The translations under genes were made by a program, and so were the position numbers. From Pontiella desulfatans (lineage in GTDB: Bacteria > Verrucomicrobiota > Kiritimatiellia > Kiritimatiellales > Pontiellaceae): a DNA stretch of 64,000 nucleotides. Shown here piece by piece: positions 47,624-55,959 of the stretch (its first letter is position 1; each line of letters begins with the position of its first letter). The DNA is taken from positions 1,798,001 through 1,862,000 of the forward strand of contig NZ_CAAHFG010000001.1 of NCBI RefSeq assembly GCF_900890425.1, in the 5' to 3' direction. The notes under the pieces were generated by a model. The model was given only the letters and a program-made list of their open reading frames with translations. It had not been told where the DNA came from and made no database searches.

Positions 47624-47655
47624 GCGGCGGGCTTGGTTCCCGCCGCTTTCTTTTT
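47624..47655 (+). terminator. Rho-independent terminator
   Basis: GCGGCGGG (47624-47631) pairs perfectly with CCCGCCGC (47639-47646) around a 7-base loop, followed by TTTCTTTTT. It separates the CBM6 protein from the cytochrome pair. Confidence 0.85.
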
Positions 47656-47670
47656 CAAGAGGGGTCAGCA

Positions 47671-50600
47671 ATGAAAAGGTTCGGGGCATGTATAGGGGCG
47701 GTGGGCCTGGTTGCCATGGCGGCCTGGGCGCTGGATGCCGACAACGACAAACTGTCCGATAAGGAGGAAGTGTGCCGCTATCTGACCAACCCCGCCATCG
47801 CCGACACCGATTCCGATGGGATGGTCGACAGCGATGAGGTGACCGCCGGAACCGATCCGCTCGATCCGGCTTCCCTCCTTGCGTTCTATTCCATCAAAAC
47901 CGTCGCACTTCCGGGCGGCGAGACCGCCGTTGAACTCATGTTTGAATCCAAGGCCGACCGGCGCTACACCATCTACCACTCGCCCGACCTGGTGAACAGC
48001 AACTGGGTGCCCGTGTTGGCCGACATTGCAGGAACGGGCGAAATGCTTTCCGTCGTCCGCGAGCTCTCCGGCGCGGAGTTGTCCGGCAGCTATCTACTCG
48101 CCACCTTTTCCGGCAACAGCGGCTACCTGACCCGCGAGGTGTGGGAGGGCCTTCCCGGCAACGCCGTGGCCGACCTCACCAGTTCTTCGAACTATCCCTT
48201 TTTCCCGGATCGGACCGAAACCCTATCATCGTTCAATGCACCGTCGAACGATGGCGACAACTATGGGCAGTGCATTTCCGGCTATATCCTTCCACCCGTC
48301 AGCGGAAATTATTCCTTTTTCATTACGGCCGATGAAAACGCCGAGCTGTGGTTGAGCCCCAACGCCGACCCCGCATTTAAAGCGCTCTCCACATCCGCAT
48401 ATCTTGAAGCGGGCGAGCCCTGCTATGTCGAGGTGTTGCATAAGGAGGGGAGCGGTGCCGACCATCTCTCCGTCGAATGGGAAACCGCCGGCCTTTCGCG
48501 CCGCCTGATCGACTCCGCCTATATCCGCCACGTCATCCCGTTGCCGCCATCGGTCGCGAACGATACCTATTCGGTGAACGAGGATGAAACGTTGGTGGTT
48601 GCCCCATACGGCGTGCTGCGCAACGACTCCGATCCCGACAACGACACGCTAGAAGCCATTCTTCAAACAGGAACCATGCACGGTTCCCTCGCGCTGGATC
48701 GCGAAGGCGGATTCGCCTATGTGCCCGATCCCGATTTCAATGGAACCGACTCCTTCACCTACACCGCGTTCGACGGCATCTATTCCAGCTCCAACTCCGC
48801 CACCGTCACGCTGACCGTCCATGCCGTCGCCGATTCGACGCTCACCGCCGTCAACGATTTCCACGCCCGTACGGTCGGAAGCAAATGCGTCGTCACCGCC
48901 CCCGGCGTGCTGGGCAACGATATCGACCCCGATGGCATCGGCATCCAGGCCGAACTGGTCTCCAATGTGGGCCACGGAACGCTTTCGCTCAATGCCGACG
49001 GATCATTCACCTACACCCCCGACGCGGAGTTCGATGGGATTGACTCGTTCACCTACCGCGCCAGGAACGGCGCGATGGAAAGCGCCCCGGCAACCGTTAC
49101 GCTCGACATGGGCGTGCTTGAGGTGTCGGACACCTCCTCAACCGTTGTTCTCCGCGCGAGCGACCCCGGCATGGAGATCGTCCCGGATATCGGCAGCGCC
49201 CTGTGGTATGAAAACCGCAACGGCTATGAAAACCTCGGCAGCTGGAACAAGGGCACTCCGATCGATGTCTACGAAGGGCCACAGTGGACGGGCGTCTACA
49301 CCCCGGCGGGCATCTACAAGGCGGAGGCGCTCATCTCGTGCGCCTCGGGGCAGGGCGGAACCTACCGGTTGGTGGTTGATGGCGTACCGCTACCCGAGCT
49401 GGCCATCAGCACAACCGGGGGCTGGGACGACTACGTGACCCAACCGCTGGTCGCCATTGTCACCCTCAGCGAGGGTCTGCACACGTTCAAGGTCGAGCCG
49501 GTTACCTTCAACGCCACCTATCTGTGCAACTTCATCAGTTGCATGCTCTCGGAACTCAGCCAGATTGGGCTGACGGCCGAGCAGGCCACGCTGCCGCCCA
49601 GCGGAATCCAACTGGAAGACCAGTATGCTCCCCCCAACCTCGGCTACTGGAATAGCGTCGATGCCATGCCACTTTGGGATACGTCCAATGCAGCGATCAA
49701 TGTCTACTTCCCCGCGCGGCTCTACGACTGTTATGTCGAGGTGGCGTCGCCTTCTTCGACCAAGCCCTTCCGGTTGATCCTCGACGGAGTCCCGCAACCG
49801 GAACATACCTTGACGGCGACCGGCAGCTGGCACGACGACTATGAATTCCAACTGCTGGCCACCAATCTTTGGCTCGATGGAACCCACACCTTCGAGGTCG
49901 ATCCAACGGCTGCGTCGGGCGTCGGGTTCAACCTGCGGCAGTGCGTCTTGGTACCCGCCGGCGAAATTCCAATCTCTGGAACGCTGCAGGACGAAATCGA
50001 TCAAGCCGACTTCGTTTCCGGCACCTACGCCCTCGAAGGCGAAGCCACCAGCGAAGCTTGGCAAAACGCGATGTCGCGAGCATATGCGAGTAGCATCGAC
50101 GACACCGCCACGCTTGGCGAAAAAATGTGGACGGCCTTTCCGTTGCTCTCCGACTGGTTCATGCAGGATAACCCAGTCTATGCCGGGTTTGGCGTCAACG
50201 CCGGCTACGACGCGCGCGGCGACTTGGAGGCCTATATCGATCCGGCGCGCGACAGCACGCTGGAGAAAGGGCTGGTTGCATCGGTTTGCGCCGAATTGGG
50301 GCGCGTGCCCGATCCGGCCATGGATTGGCCGGCGGGCGACCCGCGCTGGCTGCGGCATTGGCTCGAGCTCTGCAAGGAGCGCCGCCTGCGCCGCCTTGAA
50401 TCGCTGCGGGCACAGACCGACAAGCTGGTATACTCGACGCGCATGCACACCGAGGGCATCTATCTCGCCACCGAAACCTCCTCGTGCAACGCGGGCTCCG
50501 AACTGCGCGAGATTGATCTGACGCAACAACCGTTGGTGGACTCGCTGTTGTTCGATTCCAACGACGGCATTGTGCGCGATCCCGAGGTCTCGTTCGATGC

Positions 50601-52596
50601 CACCAAAATGCTCTTCGCCTGGCGCAAGGAGCGCAACGGCTACAGCACCATCGGCAGCATCGCAAAAGAAGACGGCCATTTTAAAATCCATGAAATGAAC
50701 CTGGCCGACCGCTCCATCCGGCAACTGACCTTTGACGAAAACGACCCAACCCATACGGGCACGTATGGCGCCGACTTCGAACCGTGCTACCTGCCCAACG
50801 GCAACATTCTCTTTTCCTCCGCGCGCATCGTGCAGGAAGTCACCTGCGGCTGGGGCGACTGCTCCAACCTGTTCATTATGGACAAGGACGGCAACTTTGC
50901 GCGGCGCGTCGGCTTCGACCAAACCCAGACCGCCTTCCAGCACCTGCTCGAAGACGGCCGCGTGGTCTTCACCCGGCGCGACTACAACGACCGCGGCCAA
51001 ACCTATGCCCACGCACTCTTCGTCATGAATCCCGACGGTACCCAGCAAACCGAATACTACGGCAACAACACCTTCGAACCCACCTCCCTCCAGCACACCC
51101 GCCCGATCCCCGGAACCGGCATGACCCTCTCCATCGCCGGTGGCTACCACACCACCCAGGGCGGCAAGCTGGTGCGCATCGACCTCCGCGAGGGCCGCCA
51201 GGACTACACCGGACTCGAATTCTTCAACTGGGACCACACCCAAAAGAACCGATACGGCGACAAGTATGGCCGCGAGGGCGAGCAGTTCAGCGATCCCTAT
51301 CCCATCACCAAGAGTGCCTTCCTCGTGAGCTACTCCCCGTTTGGCGGCTACCTTTCCAGCGCCAACGGCAACGTGAACGAGGCGGATGAAAAGTCGGCAT
51401 ACATGCGCTACAAGCTCTATTTCATGACGTGGGACGGCAAACGCGAACTACTCGCCGCGCACCCCGGCCTCTCCTGCCTGCAGGCCGTTCCGATCATGGA
51501 ACGCACCCTGCCGCCGCAACGCATCTCGACCGTGAACCATGCGAAGACCAATGCCAGCATGTATGTCGAGAATGTCTATTTCGGCGAAGCCGCCGGGGGC
51601 ATCGAACCGGGGTCGATCGACCGTATCCGCGTGAGCGAAATCTACTACAAGCCCATCACCATCGGTGCGTCGCGCTGGGGGCCGCCGGGCGACGAGATCG
51701 GCTCCGGCAAGGCCTACGCATCGGTCGGCCAGCACTCCGTGTTGCCCACGGGCGTGGGCACGGCATCGTTCGATGCCAAGGGCATCCTTGGCGAGGCCGA
51801 GGTGCACGCCGACGGTTCGGCCATGTTCACCGTGCCCGCGCGCACGCCGATCTATTTGCAGCTGATCAACACCAACGGCATCGCCGTGCAGACCATGCGC
51901 AGTTGGGCAACGCTACAGCCCAACGAGTTCTTCGCCTGCGTCGGCTGCCACGAGGAAAACGACACCGCACCGCTCAACCATGGCATGACCGAGGCGATGC
52001 TCGCACCGCCCCAGCAGCTCTTGCCCTTCGCCGGTCGGCCGATGGACGAGTCGTTCAGCTATGCGCGGCTGGTGCAGCCGATCTGGAACACCCACTGCAT
52101 GCCGTGCCACGCCCCCGGCGGTTCCGCCGCATCGTTCGACCTCTCCGACACCCTCGTCAACGACCGCCTCGACTATGGCGGCACCACCTCCACGCTGCGG
52201 CAATACTACCAGTCCTACCTGACCCTGCTCGATGCCGAGCACGACCGCGGCGACGGCACCATCGGCACCGGCATGACCAATGAATGGGTGAACTATTTCA
52301 CCCGCCTCCGCACCGTCGAGATCACGCAACCCTACGAATTCGGTTCGGCCCAAAGCGGCATCATCGCCCAGATCCGTTCCGGCCACCAGGGTGTGGCGCT
52401 CTCGCAGGACGAAATCGAAATCGTCTGCGCGTGGATCGACCTCAACGTCCCGTTCATCGGCGACTACGATGAAATGACCACATGGGATGCCGCGTTGCAA
52501 ACCAAGTATGACGACAAGCTCCAGAAGCGGATCGATATGGAAGCGATCGAACAAGCCAACATCGAAGCATTCATCCAAGCGGGGCAACCACAATGA
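47671..52596 (+). CDS. Giant HzsA-related diheme surface protein
   Basis: 1641 residues; signal peptide about 1-20. Asp-rich TSP3-like motifs (DADNDKLSDKEE, DTDSDGMVDSDE) and a short beta domain lead to a PA14-like domain (about 150-285). Two cadherin-like/VCBS repeats follow (about 290-485, SFTYTAFDG and SFTYRARNG), then two carbohydrate-binding-like beta-sandwiches (about 490-760). The C-terminal half (about 890-1410) is a TolB-like propeller resembling HzsA-related proteins, followed by two c-type haem motifs, CVGCH (C1423-H1427) and CMPCH (C1476-H1480). True hydrazine synthase is not implied; related proteins are common in Planctomycetes and Verrucomicrobia. It overlaps the next gene by ATGA, so the two cytochromes are coupled. 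Confidence 0.87.
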   Translation: MKRFGACIGAVGLVAMAAWALDADNDKLSDKEEVCRYLTNPAIADTDSDGMVDSDEVTAGTDPLDPASLLAFYSIKTVALPGGETAVELMFESKADRRYTIYHSPDLVNSNWVPVLADIAGTGEMLSVVRELSGAELSGSYLLATFSGNSGYLTREVWEGLPGNAVADLTSSSNYPFFPDRTETLSSFNAPSNDGDNYGQCISGYILPPVSGNYSFFITADENAELWLSPNADPAFKALSTSAYLEAGEPCYVEVLHKEGSGADHLSVEWETAGLSRRLIDSAYIRHVIPLPPSVANDTYSVNEDETLVVAPYGVLRNDSDPDNDTLEAILQTGTMHGSLALDREGGFAYVPDPDFNGTDSFTYTAFDGIYSSSNSATVTLTVHAVADSTLTAVNDFHARTVGSKCVVTAPGVLGNDIDPDGIGIQAELVSNVGHGTLSLNADGSFTYTPDAEFDGIDSFTYRARNGAMESAPATVTLDMGVLEVSDTSSTVVLRASDPGMEIVPDIGSALWYENRNGYENLGSWNKGTPIDVYEGPQWTGVYTPAGIYKAEALISCASGQGGTYRLVVDGVPLPELAISTTGGWDDYVTQPLVAIVTLSEGLHTFKVEPVTFNATYLCNFISCMLSELSQIGLTAEQATLPPSGIQLEDQYAPPNLGYWNSVDAMPLWDTSNAAINVYFPARLYDCYVEVASPSSTKPFRLILDGVPQPEHTLTATGSWHDDYEFQLLATNLWLDGTHTFEVDPTAASGVGFNLRQCVLVPAGEIPISGTLQDEIDQADFVSGTYALEGEATSEAWQNAMSRAYASSIDDTATLGEKMWTAFPLLSDWFMQDNPVYAGFGVNAGYDARGDLEAYIDPARDSTLEKGLVASVCAELGRVPDPAMDWPAGDPRWLRHWLELCKERRLRRLESLRAQTDKLVYSTRMHTEGIYLATETSSCNAGSELREIDLTQQPLVDSLLFDSNDGIVRDPEVSFDATKMLFAWRKERNGYSTIGSIAKEDGHFKIHEMNLADRSIRQLTFDENDPTHTGTYGADFEPCYLPNGNILFSSARIVQEVTCGWGDCSNLFIMDKDGNFARRVGFDQTQTAFQHLLEDGRVVFTRRDYNDRGQTYAHALFVMNPDGTQQTEYYGNNTFEPTSLQHTRPIPGTGMTLSIAGGYHTTQGGKLVRIDLREGRQDYTGLEFFNWDHTQKNRYGDKYGREGEQFSDPYPITKSAFLVSYSPFGGYLSSANGNVNEADEKSAYMRYKLYFMTWDGKRELLAAHPGLSCLQAVPIMERTLPPQRISTVNHAKTNASMYVENVYFGEAAGGIEPGSIDRIRVSEIYYKPITIGASRWGPPGDEIGSGKAYASVGQHSVLPTGVGTASFDAKGILGEAEVHADGSAMFTVPARTPIYLQLINTNGIAVQTMRSWATLQPNEFFACVGCHEENDTAPLNHGMTEAMLAPPQQLLPFAGRPMDESFSYARLVQPIWNTHCMPCHAPGGSAASFDLSDTLVNDRLDYGGTTSTLRQYYQSYLTLLDAEHDRGDGTIGTGMTNEWVNYFTRLRTVEITQPYEFGSAQSGIIAQIRSGHQGVALSQDEIEIVCAWIDLNVPFIGDYDEMTTWDAALQTKYDDKLQKRIDMEAIEQANIEAFIQAGQPQ

Positions 52597-55397
52597 AACT
52601 AATCCATACTATTTCCATGCTACGGATGAATGGCCACGAAGAAGCGCAAAAGGCACGAAGACCGAGCCGACCGGGGCGATGCGCTGAAGGCGCAACACAA
52701 TTTAGCCTTGGGCAACGCCCAAGGTCTCTAGACCGCACATCCATTTTGTCCTGTAGGGACAACACAAGCGGACGATTGTGTCGCCCCTTCAGGGCGAATG
52801 GACGTGGGCATGTGGTTCACGGGGCGTTGCCCCGTGCTAAATTGTCTAGTGCCGTTGGCACATTGTTGCTTGTGGTTTGTTTAGGATTTGGGTGTTTCGG
52901 AATTGGGATTTCCCTGGCGGCGCCCGTGGCTCCGGTTGCGGTGGCGGCGGATCCGATCGAGGGTTATATTTTCATTGCCAATTCGACGGGGCGCGAGGTT
53001 TTGACCTACGACACATGGCTGGATAGCTTCGTTGAAATGGAACTTCCTTTTCCTGCGGACGTTTCCGGCATCGTACTCTCGGCCGACCGCACGAAGCTTT
53101 TTGCTACGACAACCGGGGCGGAGGGAAGCCTCTATGTGATCGATCGCTACAAAGGCGGCTTCCTGGCAACGGTTCCCGTCGGGCATTATCCCTCCGCGCC
53201 GGTGGCCAGCTCGATTGCGCCGGAGGTGTTTGTCTGCAACCAGTTCGCCAACCAGGTGACGGTGGTGAACGTGGAGTCGAACAGCGTGGTTGCCGAAATT
53301 TCGACACGCTACCAGCCGTTCTGCATGGCGCTCACGCCCGACTCGACCAAGCTGGTGGTGGGGCACTTGATTCCCGACATGCCCGCGAACGGGGCGGCAA
53401 CCTTTCCGTATGTATCCATGTTCGATGCGGCAACGCGCGCGCTGCTGCACGAGTTTGCGCTGCCGGACGGTTCGTCGGGCGTGCGCGGCATCTGCGTTTC
53501 GCCGGACGGGCAGTATGCCTATGTGACGCACCTGCTCGGCCGCTACCGCCTGCCGACCACGCACATCGAGCGCGGTTGGATCTGGACGAACGCCATCACC
53601 ATCCTCGACCTGCTGGGCAACACGGTGGTCAACACCGTACTGCTCGACGAGGTTGACCTGGGCGCGGGCAACCCGTGGCCGGTTGCCTGCACGCAGGACG
53701 GCGCATACCTCTGCGTCGCGACGGCCGGAAGCGAGGAGCTGATCGTGATCGACCGCATGGGCATGCACGACCTGCTCGCGATCTCCGAGCCGGAGTCGGT
53801 GCCGTACGATCTTGGCTTCCTGACCGGGCTGCGCCAGTATGTTTCGCTGCCCGGCAAGGGGGCGCGCTCGATGGTGGTGTTCGACCGCATGGCGTTCATT
53901 CCCGAATATTTTTCCGACGCGGTCGATGTGGTTCCATCCATCGGCGAGTCGGTGGGCGAGGCCTACTCCGTTGCGCTTTCCGAATATGCCTTCATCGATC
54001 CCTACCAGTTCAACTCGTTCGACCTGCCCGCCAGCAACGCGGTGCTGTTCGGCACCGGCATCCAGCTGGAAAACGGCGGCGCAAACCTGGGCTTCTGGAA
54101 CAACACCAACTCCTGGCCTCAATGGACGTTCGACGTTCCGAAGGATGGAATCTATTCGTTCTACCTTTCGGCCTCCGCGCAAGGCACGGCGGGCGGCACC
54201 TTCGAGGTGCTCGTCGACGGCGAAACCTGCGCCTATCCCGATGGTGTCGTTCAAACCACCGGGTCGTGGAACGACTACCACGACTACCTCGTCGCCGAAG
54301 GCGCGGTGCTGACGCAGGGAACACACGTCGTCGAGGTGCGGCCGCTGGCCATCGACAACACCTTCCTGATGAACCTGCAGAAGCTGAGCGTCGTCTATTC
54401 CGAAGACGACCTCGAACGGGTGGGGGAGATCATCTTCAACGACGCCACCGTCTGCTACCAGCAATGGTTGAGCTGCGCAAGCTGCCACCCGGACGCGCGC
54501 GCCGACGGTCTTAACTGGGATCTGGGCAACGACGGCCTCGGCGGAAGCCCGCGCAATGTCAAGAGCATGCTGCATGCGCACTATACGCCGCCGACCACCT
54601 ACACGGCCGTTCGTCCGCACGCCTATTCCTCGGTGCGTTCCGGCTTTAAATTCATCGAGTTCGTGGTGGTGCCCGAAACCTATAGCATCGCCACCGACGC
54701 CTACCTGAAGTCGCTGGAGCCTTTGCCGTCGCCCTACCTGGAAAACGGAGGCCTTTCCGTGGCCGCGCTGCGCGGCGAAACGCTGTTTTCCGCCAAATGC
54801 GCCGGTTGCCATGGCGGCGAATACTTTACCTCGTCGGCCGGTACCGGGCTGATGTGGGATGTCGGGACGGGGGGCGCAATGGATGTGCCGTCGCTGCTCG
54901 AAAGCTGGCGCACCGCGCCCTATTTCAACCACGGCGGCGCGGCCACCATGCGCGAGGTGGTTGAATATTTTGTCCAGGGTTCGTTGACGGAGCAGGAGAT
55001 CGACGATCTCACCGAATATGTGCTCAGTCTAGGTTCGATGGAGGACGAATCCTCGGAATACGCCGCCTGGCAATGGGTCGCCAACGCCGCGTCGATCCTG
55101 CCCGACGACGCCGACCTCGATGGCGACGGCGTTCCGCAGATCGTGGAATATTTCCACGGCACCGATCCGTATGAAACGAACGCCGTTCCCGTGCAACGCC
55201 TCGTCAACAACAGCGGCCATCTGCGCTGGCGCTATCCACCACGCGCATCCGAGGGCGTTGAAGCCATCCTGCAATGCTCCACCAACCTGTTCCATTGGGT
55301 GGATCTGCAAACCCTGCCGTATACCCTCGACCAGGAATTTGTCATTCCCATCGAAGACGATGGCCGACAAAACTTCTACCGCGTCATCTTCCGGTAA
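52593..55397 (+). CDS. YVTN-propeller/MauG-like diheme protein
   Basis: Up to 934 residues. The ATG at 52593 overlaps the previous stop (ATGA), but residues about 10-85 are encoded by repeat DNA. The hydrophobic signal (TLLLVVCLGFGCFGIGISLAA) only appears at residues 90-110, so the true start may be a GTG at 52812 or the signal sequence was split by the insertion. Residues 118-410 form a YVTN-type beta-propeller. A carbohydrate-binding-like sandwich covers about 480-610. A cytochrome c peroxidase/MauG-like region has CASCH (C628-H632) and CAGCH (C736-H740), with RNVKSMLHAHYTPP between them. An Asp-rich segment DADLDGDGVPQIVEYFHGTDP and beta tail end it. Electron transfer or oxidation at the cell surface is inferred. 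Confidence 0.85.
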   Translation: MKLIHTISMLRMNGHEEAQKARRPSRPGRCAEGATQFSLGQRPRSLDRTSILSCRDNTSGRLCRPFRANGRGHVVHGALPRAKLSSAVGTLLLVVCLGFGCFGIGISLAAPVAPVAVAADPIEGYIFIANSTGREVLTYDTWLDSFVEMELPFPADVSGIVLSADRTKLFATTTGAEGSLYVIDRYKGGFLATVPVGHYPSAPVASSIAPEVFVCNQFANQVTVVNVESNSVVAEISTRYQPFCMALTPDSTKLVVGHLIPDMPANGAATFPYVSMFDAATRALLHEFALPDGSSGVRGICVSPDGQYAYVTHLLGRYRLPTTHIERGWIWTNAITILDLLGNTVVNTVLLDEVDLGAGNPWPVACTQDGAYLCVATAGSEELIVIDRMGMHDLLAISEPESVPYDLGFLTGLRQYVSLPGKGARSMVVFDRMAFIPEYFSDAVDVVPSIGESVGEAYSVALSEYAFIDPYQFNSFDLPASNAVLFGTGIQLENGGANLGFWNNTNSWPQWTFDVPKDGIYSFYLSASAQGTAGGTFEVLVDGETCAYPDGVVQTTGSWNDYHDYLVAEGAVLTQGTHVVEVRPLAIDNTFLMNLQKLSVVYSEDDLERVGEIIFNDATVCYQQWLSCASCHPDARADGLNWDLGNDGLGGSPRNVKSMLHAHYTPPTTYTAVRPHAYSSVRSGFKFIEFVVVPETYSIATDAYLKSLEPLPSPYLENGGLSVAALRGETLFSAKCAGCHGGEYFTSSAGTGLMWDVGTGGAMDVPSLLESWRTAPYFNHGGAATMREVVEYFVQGSLTEQEIDDLTEYVLSLGSMEDESSEYAAWQWVANAASILPDDADLDGDGVPQIVEYFHGTDPYETNAVPVQRLVNNSGHLRWRYPPRASEGVEAILQCSTNLFHWVDLQTLPYTLDQEFVIPIEDDGRQNFYRVIFR
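52642..52668 (+). repeat. CACGAAG-type repeat scrap
   Basis: GCCACGAAGAAGCGCAAAAGGCACGAAG-like sequence near the start of the 52593 frame resembles the CACGAAG-rich intergenic repeats seen in many environmental bacteria. It directly precedes the hairpin elements. Confidence 0.4.
52680..52762 (-). repeat. Three-hairpin repeat element, copy 1 (minus)
   Basis: Read on the minus strand: hairpin C (TTGTCC..GGACAA, 52762-52746), hairpin A (CCTTGGGC-GTT-GCCCAAGG, 52724-52706), linker GGCTAAATTGTG, hairpin B (TGCGC-cttca-GCGCA, 52694-52680). It has the same order and linker as the other two copies, with different but fully paired stems. It is head-to-head with copy 2. Confidence 0.8.
52781..52861 (+). 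repeat. Three-hairpin repeat element, copy 2 (plus)
   Basis: Hairpin C TCGCCC-cttca-GGGCGA (52781-52797, mismatched near the loop), hairpin A CACGGGGC-GTT-GCCCCGTG (52818-52836), linker GCTAAATTGTCTA, hairpin B GTGCC-GTT-GGCAC (52849-52861). It is inverted relative to copy 1 across a CACAA/TTGTG centre (52763-52780). Confidence 0.8.
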
Positions 55398-55398
55398 A

Positions 55399-55520
55399 TC
55401 ACCAGTACAATCTCGGCGTCAGCGCCCCGGGCAGGGGATTGGGTGGCGGGGGTTGCCCTTCGCGCATGGCGTTGCGCGTCTGGCTGGGGGAATGGCCGAA
55501 GGTTTTGGAAAACGCTTAGG
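55399..55520 (-). pseudogene. AraC-family regulator, C-terminal remnant
   Basis: On the minus strand a frame ending at TGA (55399-55401) reads AFSKTFGHSPSQTRNAMREG followed by a Pro-rich end. FS+xF(K)xxFGxSPSxxR is the conserved end of AraC/XylS regulators. Nothing upstream of this segment remains; it abuts the palindrome at 55529. Confidence 0.6.
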
Positions 55521-55528
55521 GAAATCAC

Positions 55529-55543
55529 TTCCAACCATTGGAA
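55529..55543. repeat. TTCCAaccatTGGAA palindrome at a remnant junction
   Basis: A perfect member of the window-wide palindrome lies exactly between the AraC remnant (minus) and the HipA remnant (plus). Confidence 0.7.
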
Positions 55544-55547
55544 AAAA

Positions 55548-55724
55548 ATGGCGGAGCAAACCGGCCTCGGCTGGCCGATGATCCGCGAGCGCATGGAGTC
55601 TCTTTGCGGCAGGACTCTGCAACACCTCGATGGGATTGCGACTCCACTTGAAGAACTCAATCCTGAAATGGTAGCAACGGTTCGTGATACGATTAACGAT
55701 CAGGTGAAACGCTGCGGGAACCGA
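55548..55724 (+). pseudogene. HipA-like kinase, C-terminal remnant
   Basis: The reading MAEQTGLGWPMIRERMESL, then ELNPEMVATVRDTINDQVKR, resembles the last ~60 residues of HipA toxins (serine/threonine kinases of the HipBA toxin-antitoxin system). The kinase core is absent. The frame runs out shortly after. A second short frame (REGFDEVNKRTAEAYKNMK, ending at 55796) of unknown origin follows. Confidence 0.55.
55704..55718 (+). repeat. 15-bp direct repeat flanking the STAND gene, left
   Basis: GTGAAACGCTGCGGG, matched with one change at 59916-59930 (GTGAAACGTTGCGGG). Both encode VKRCG in the HipA-type frame, so the repeat is hipA 3'-end sequence. Confidence 0.6.
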
Positions 55725-55911
55725 CCGCAGCCCAGAACGCGAAGGGTTTGATGAAGTCAACAAGCGCACCGCCGAGGCCTACAAGAATATGAAATAATTT
55801 CCTTCAGTCCCGTCCCCATTAAGCTGTTCTTGTTGGGTTTTCCTCCTCTTTTCCTGACCGACAGCGGGGGAGGGATGTTTTTGAGAAGGGGGAGTTCGGG
55901 TGAGGATAACG

Positions 55912-55959
55912 ATGAAGGATATCGCATTAGGGTTCCATTGTGTCTGGAAACGTTTTTAG
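55912..55959 (+). CDS. Possible 15-codon leader peptide
   Basis: ATG 55912 has GTGAGGA seven bases upstream, a better ribosome site than the STAND gene itself has. It encodes MKDIALGFHCVWKRF and stops at TAG after GTTTTTAG. It overlaps the STAND GTG start in another frame. It may couple translation, or be chance. Confidence 0.25.
   Translation: MKDIALGFHCVWKRF

Noticed and set aside
49390-51243. Long minus-strand frame opposite the HzsA-related gene, and a similar one at 52881-54932
   Set aside because: No recognisable domain or signal; the plus strands have haem motifs and conserved domains. Shadows of high-GC third codon positions.
47671-52596. A functional hydrazine synthase subunit
   Set aside because: Only the propeller and haem pattern are HzsA-related; partner subunits and other anammox genes are absent, and the added surface domains point elsewhere.
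52680-52861. Hairpin elements as CRISPR repeats or tRNA genes
   Set aside because: No regular spacer spacing, stems vary between copies, and there is no cloverleaf or anticodon arm.
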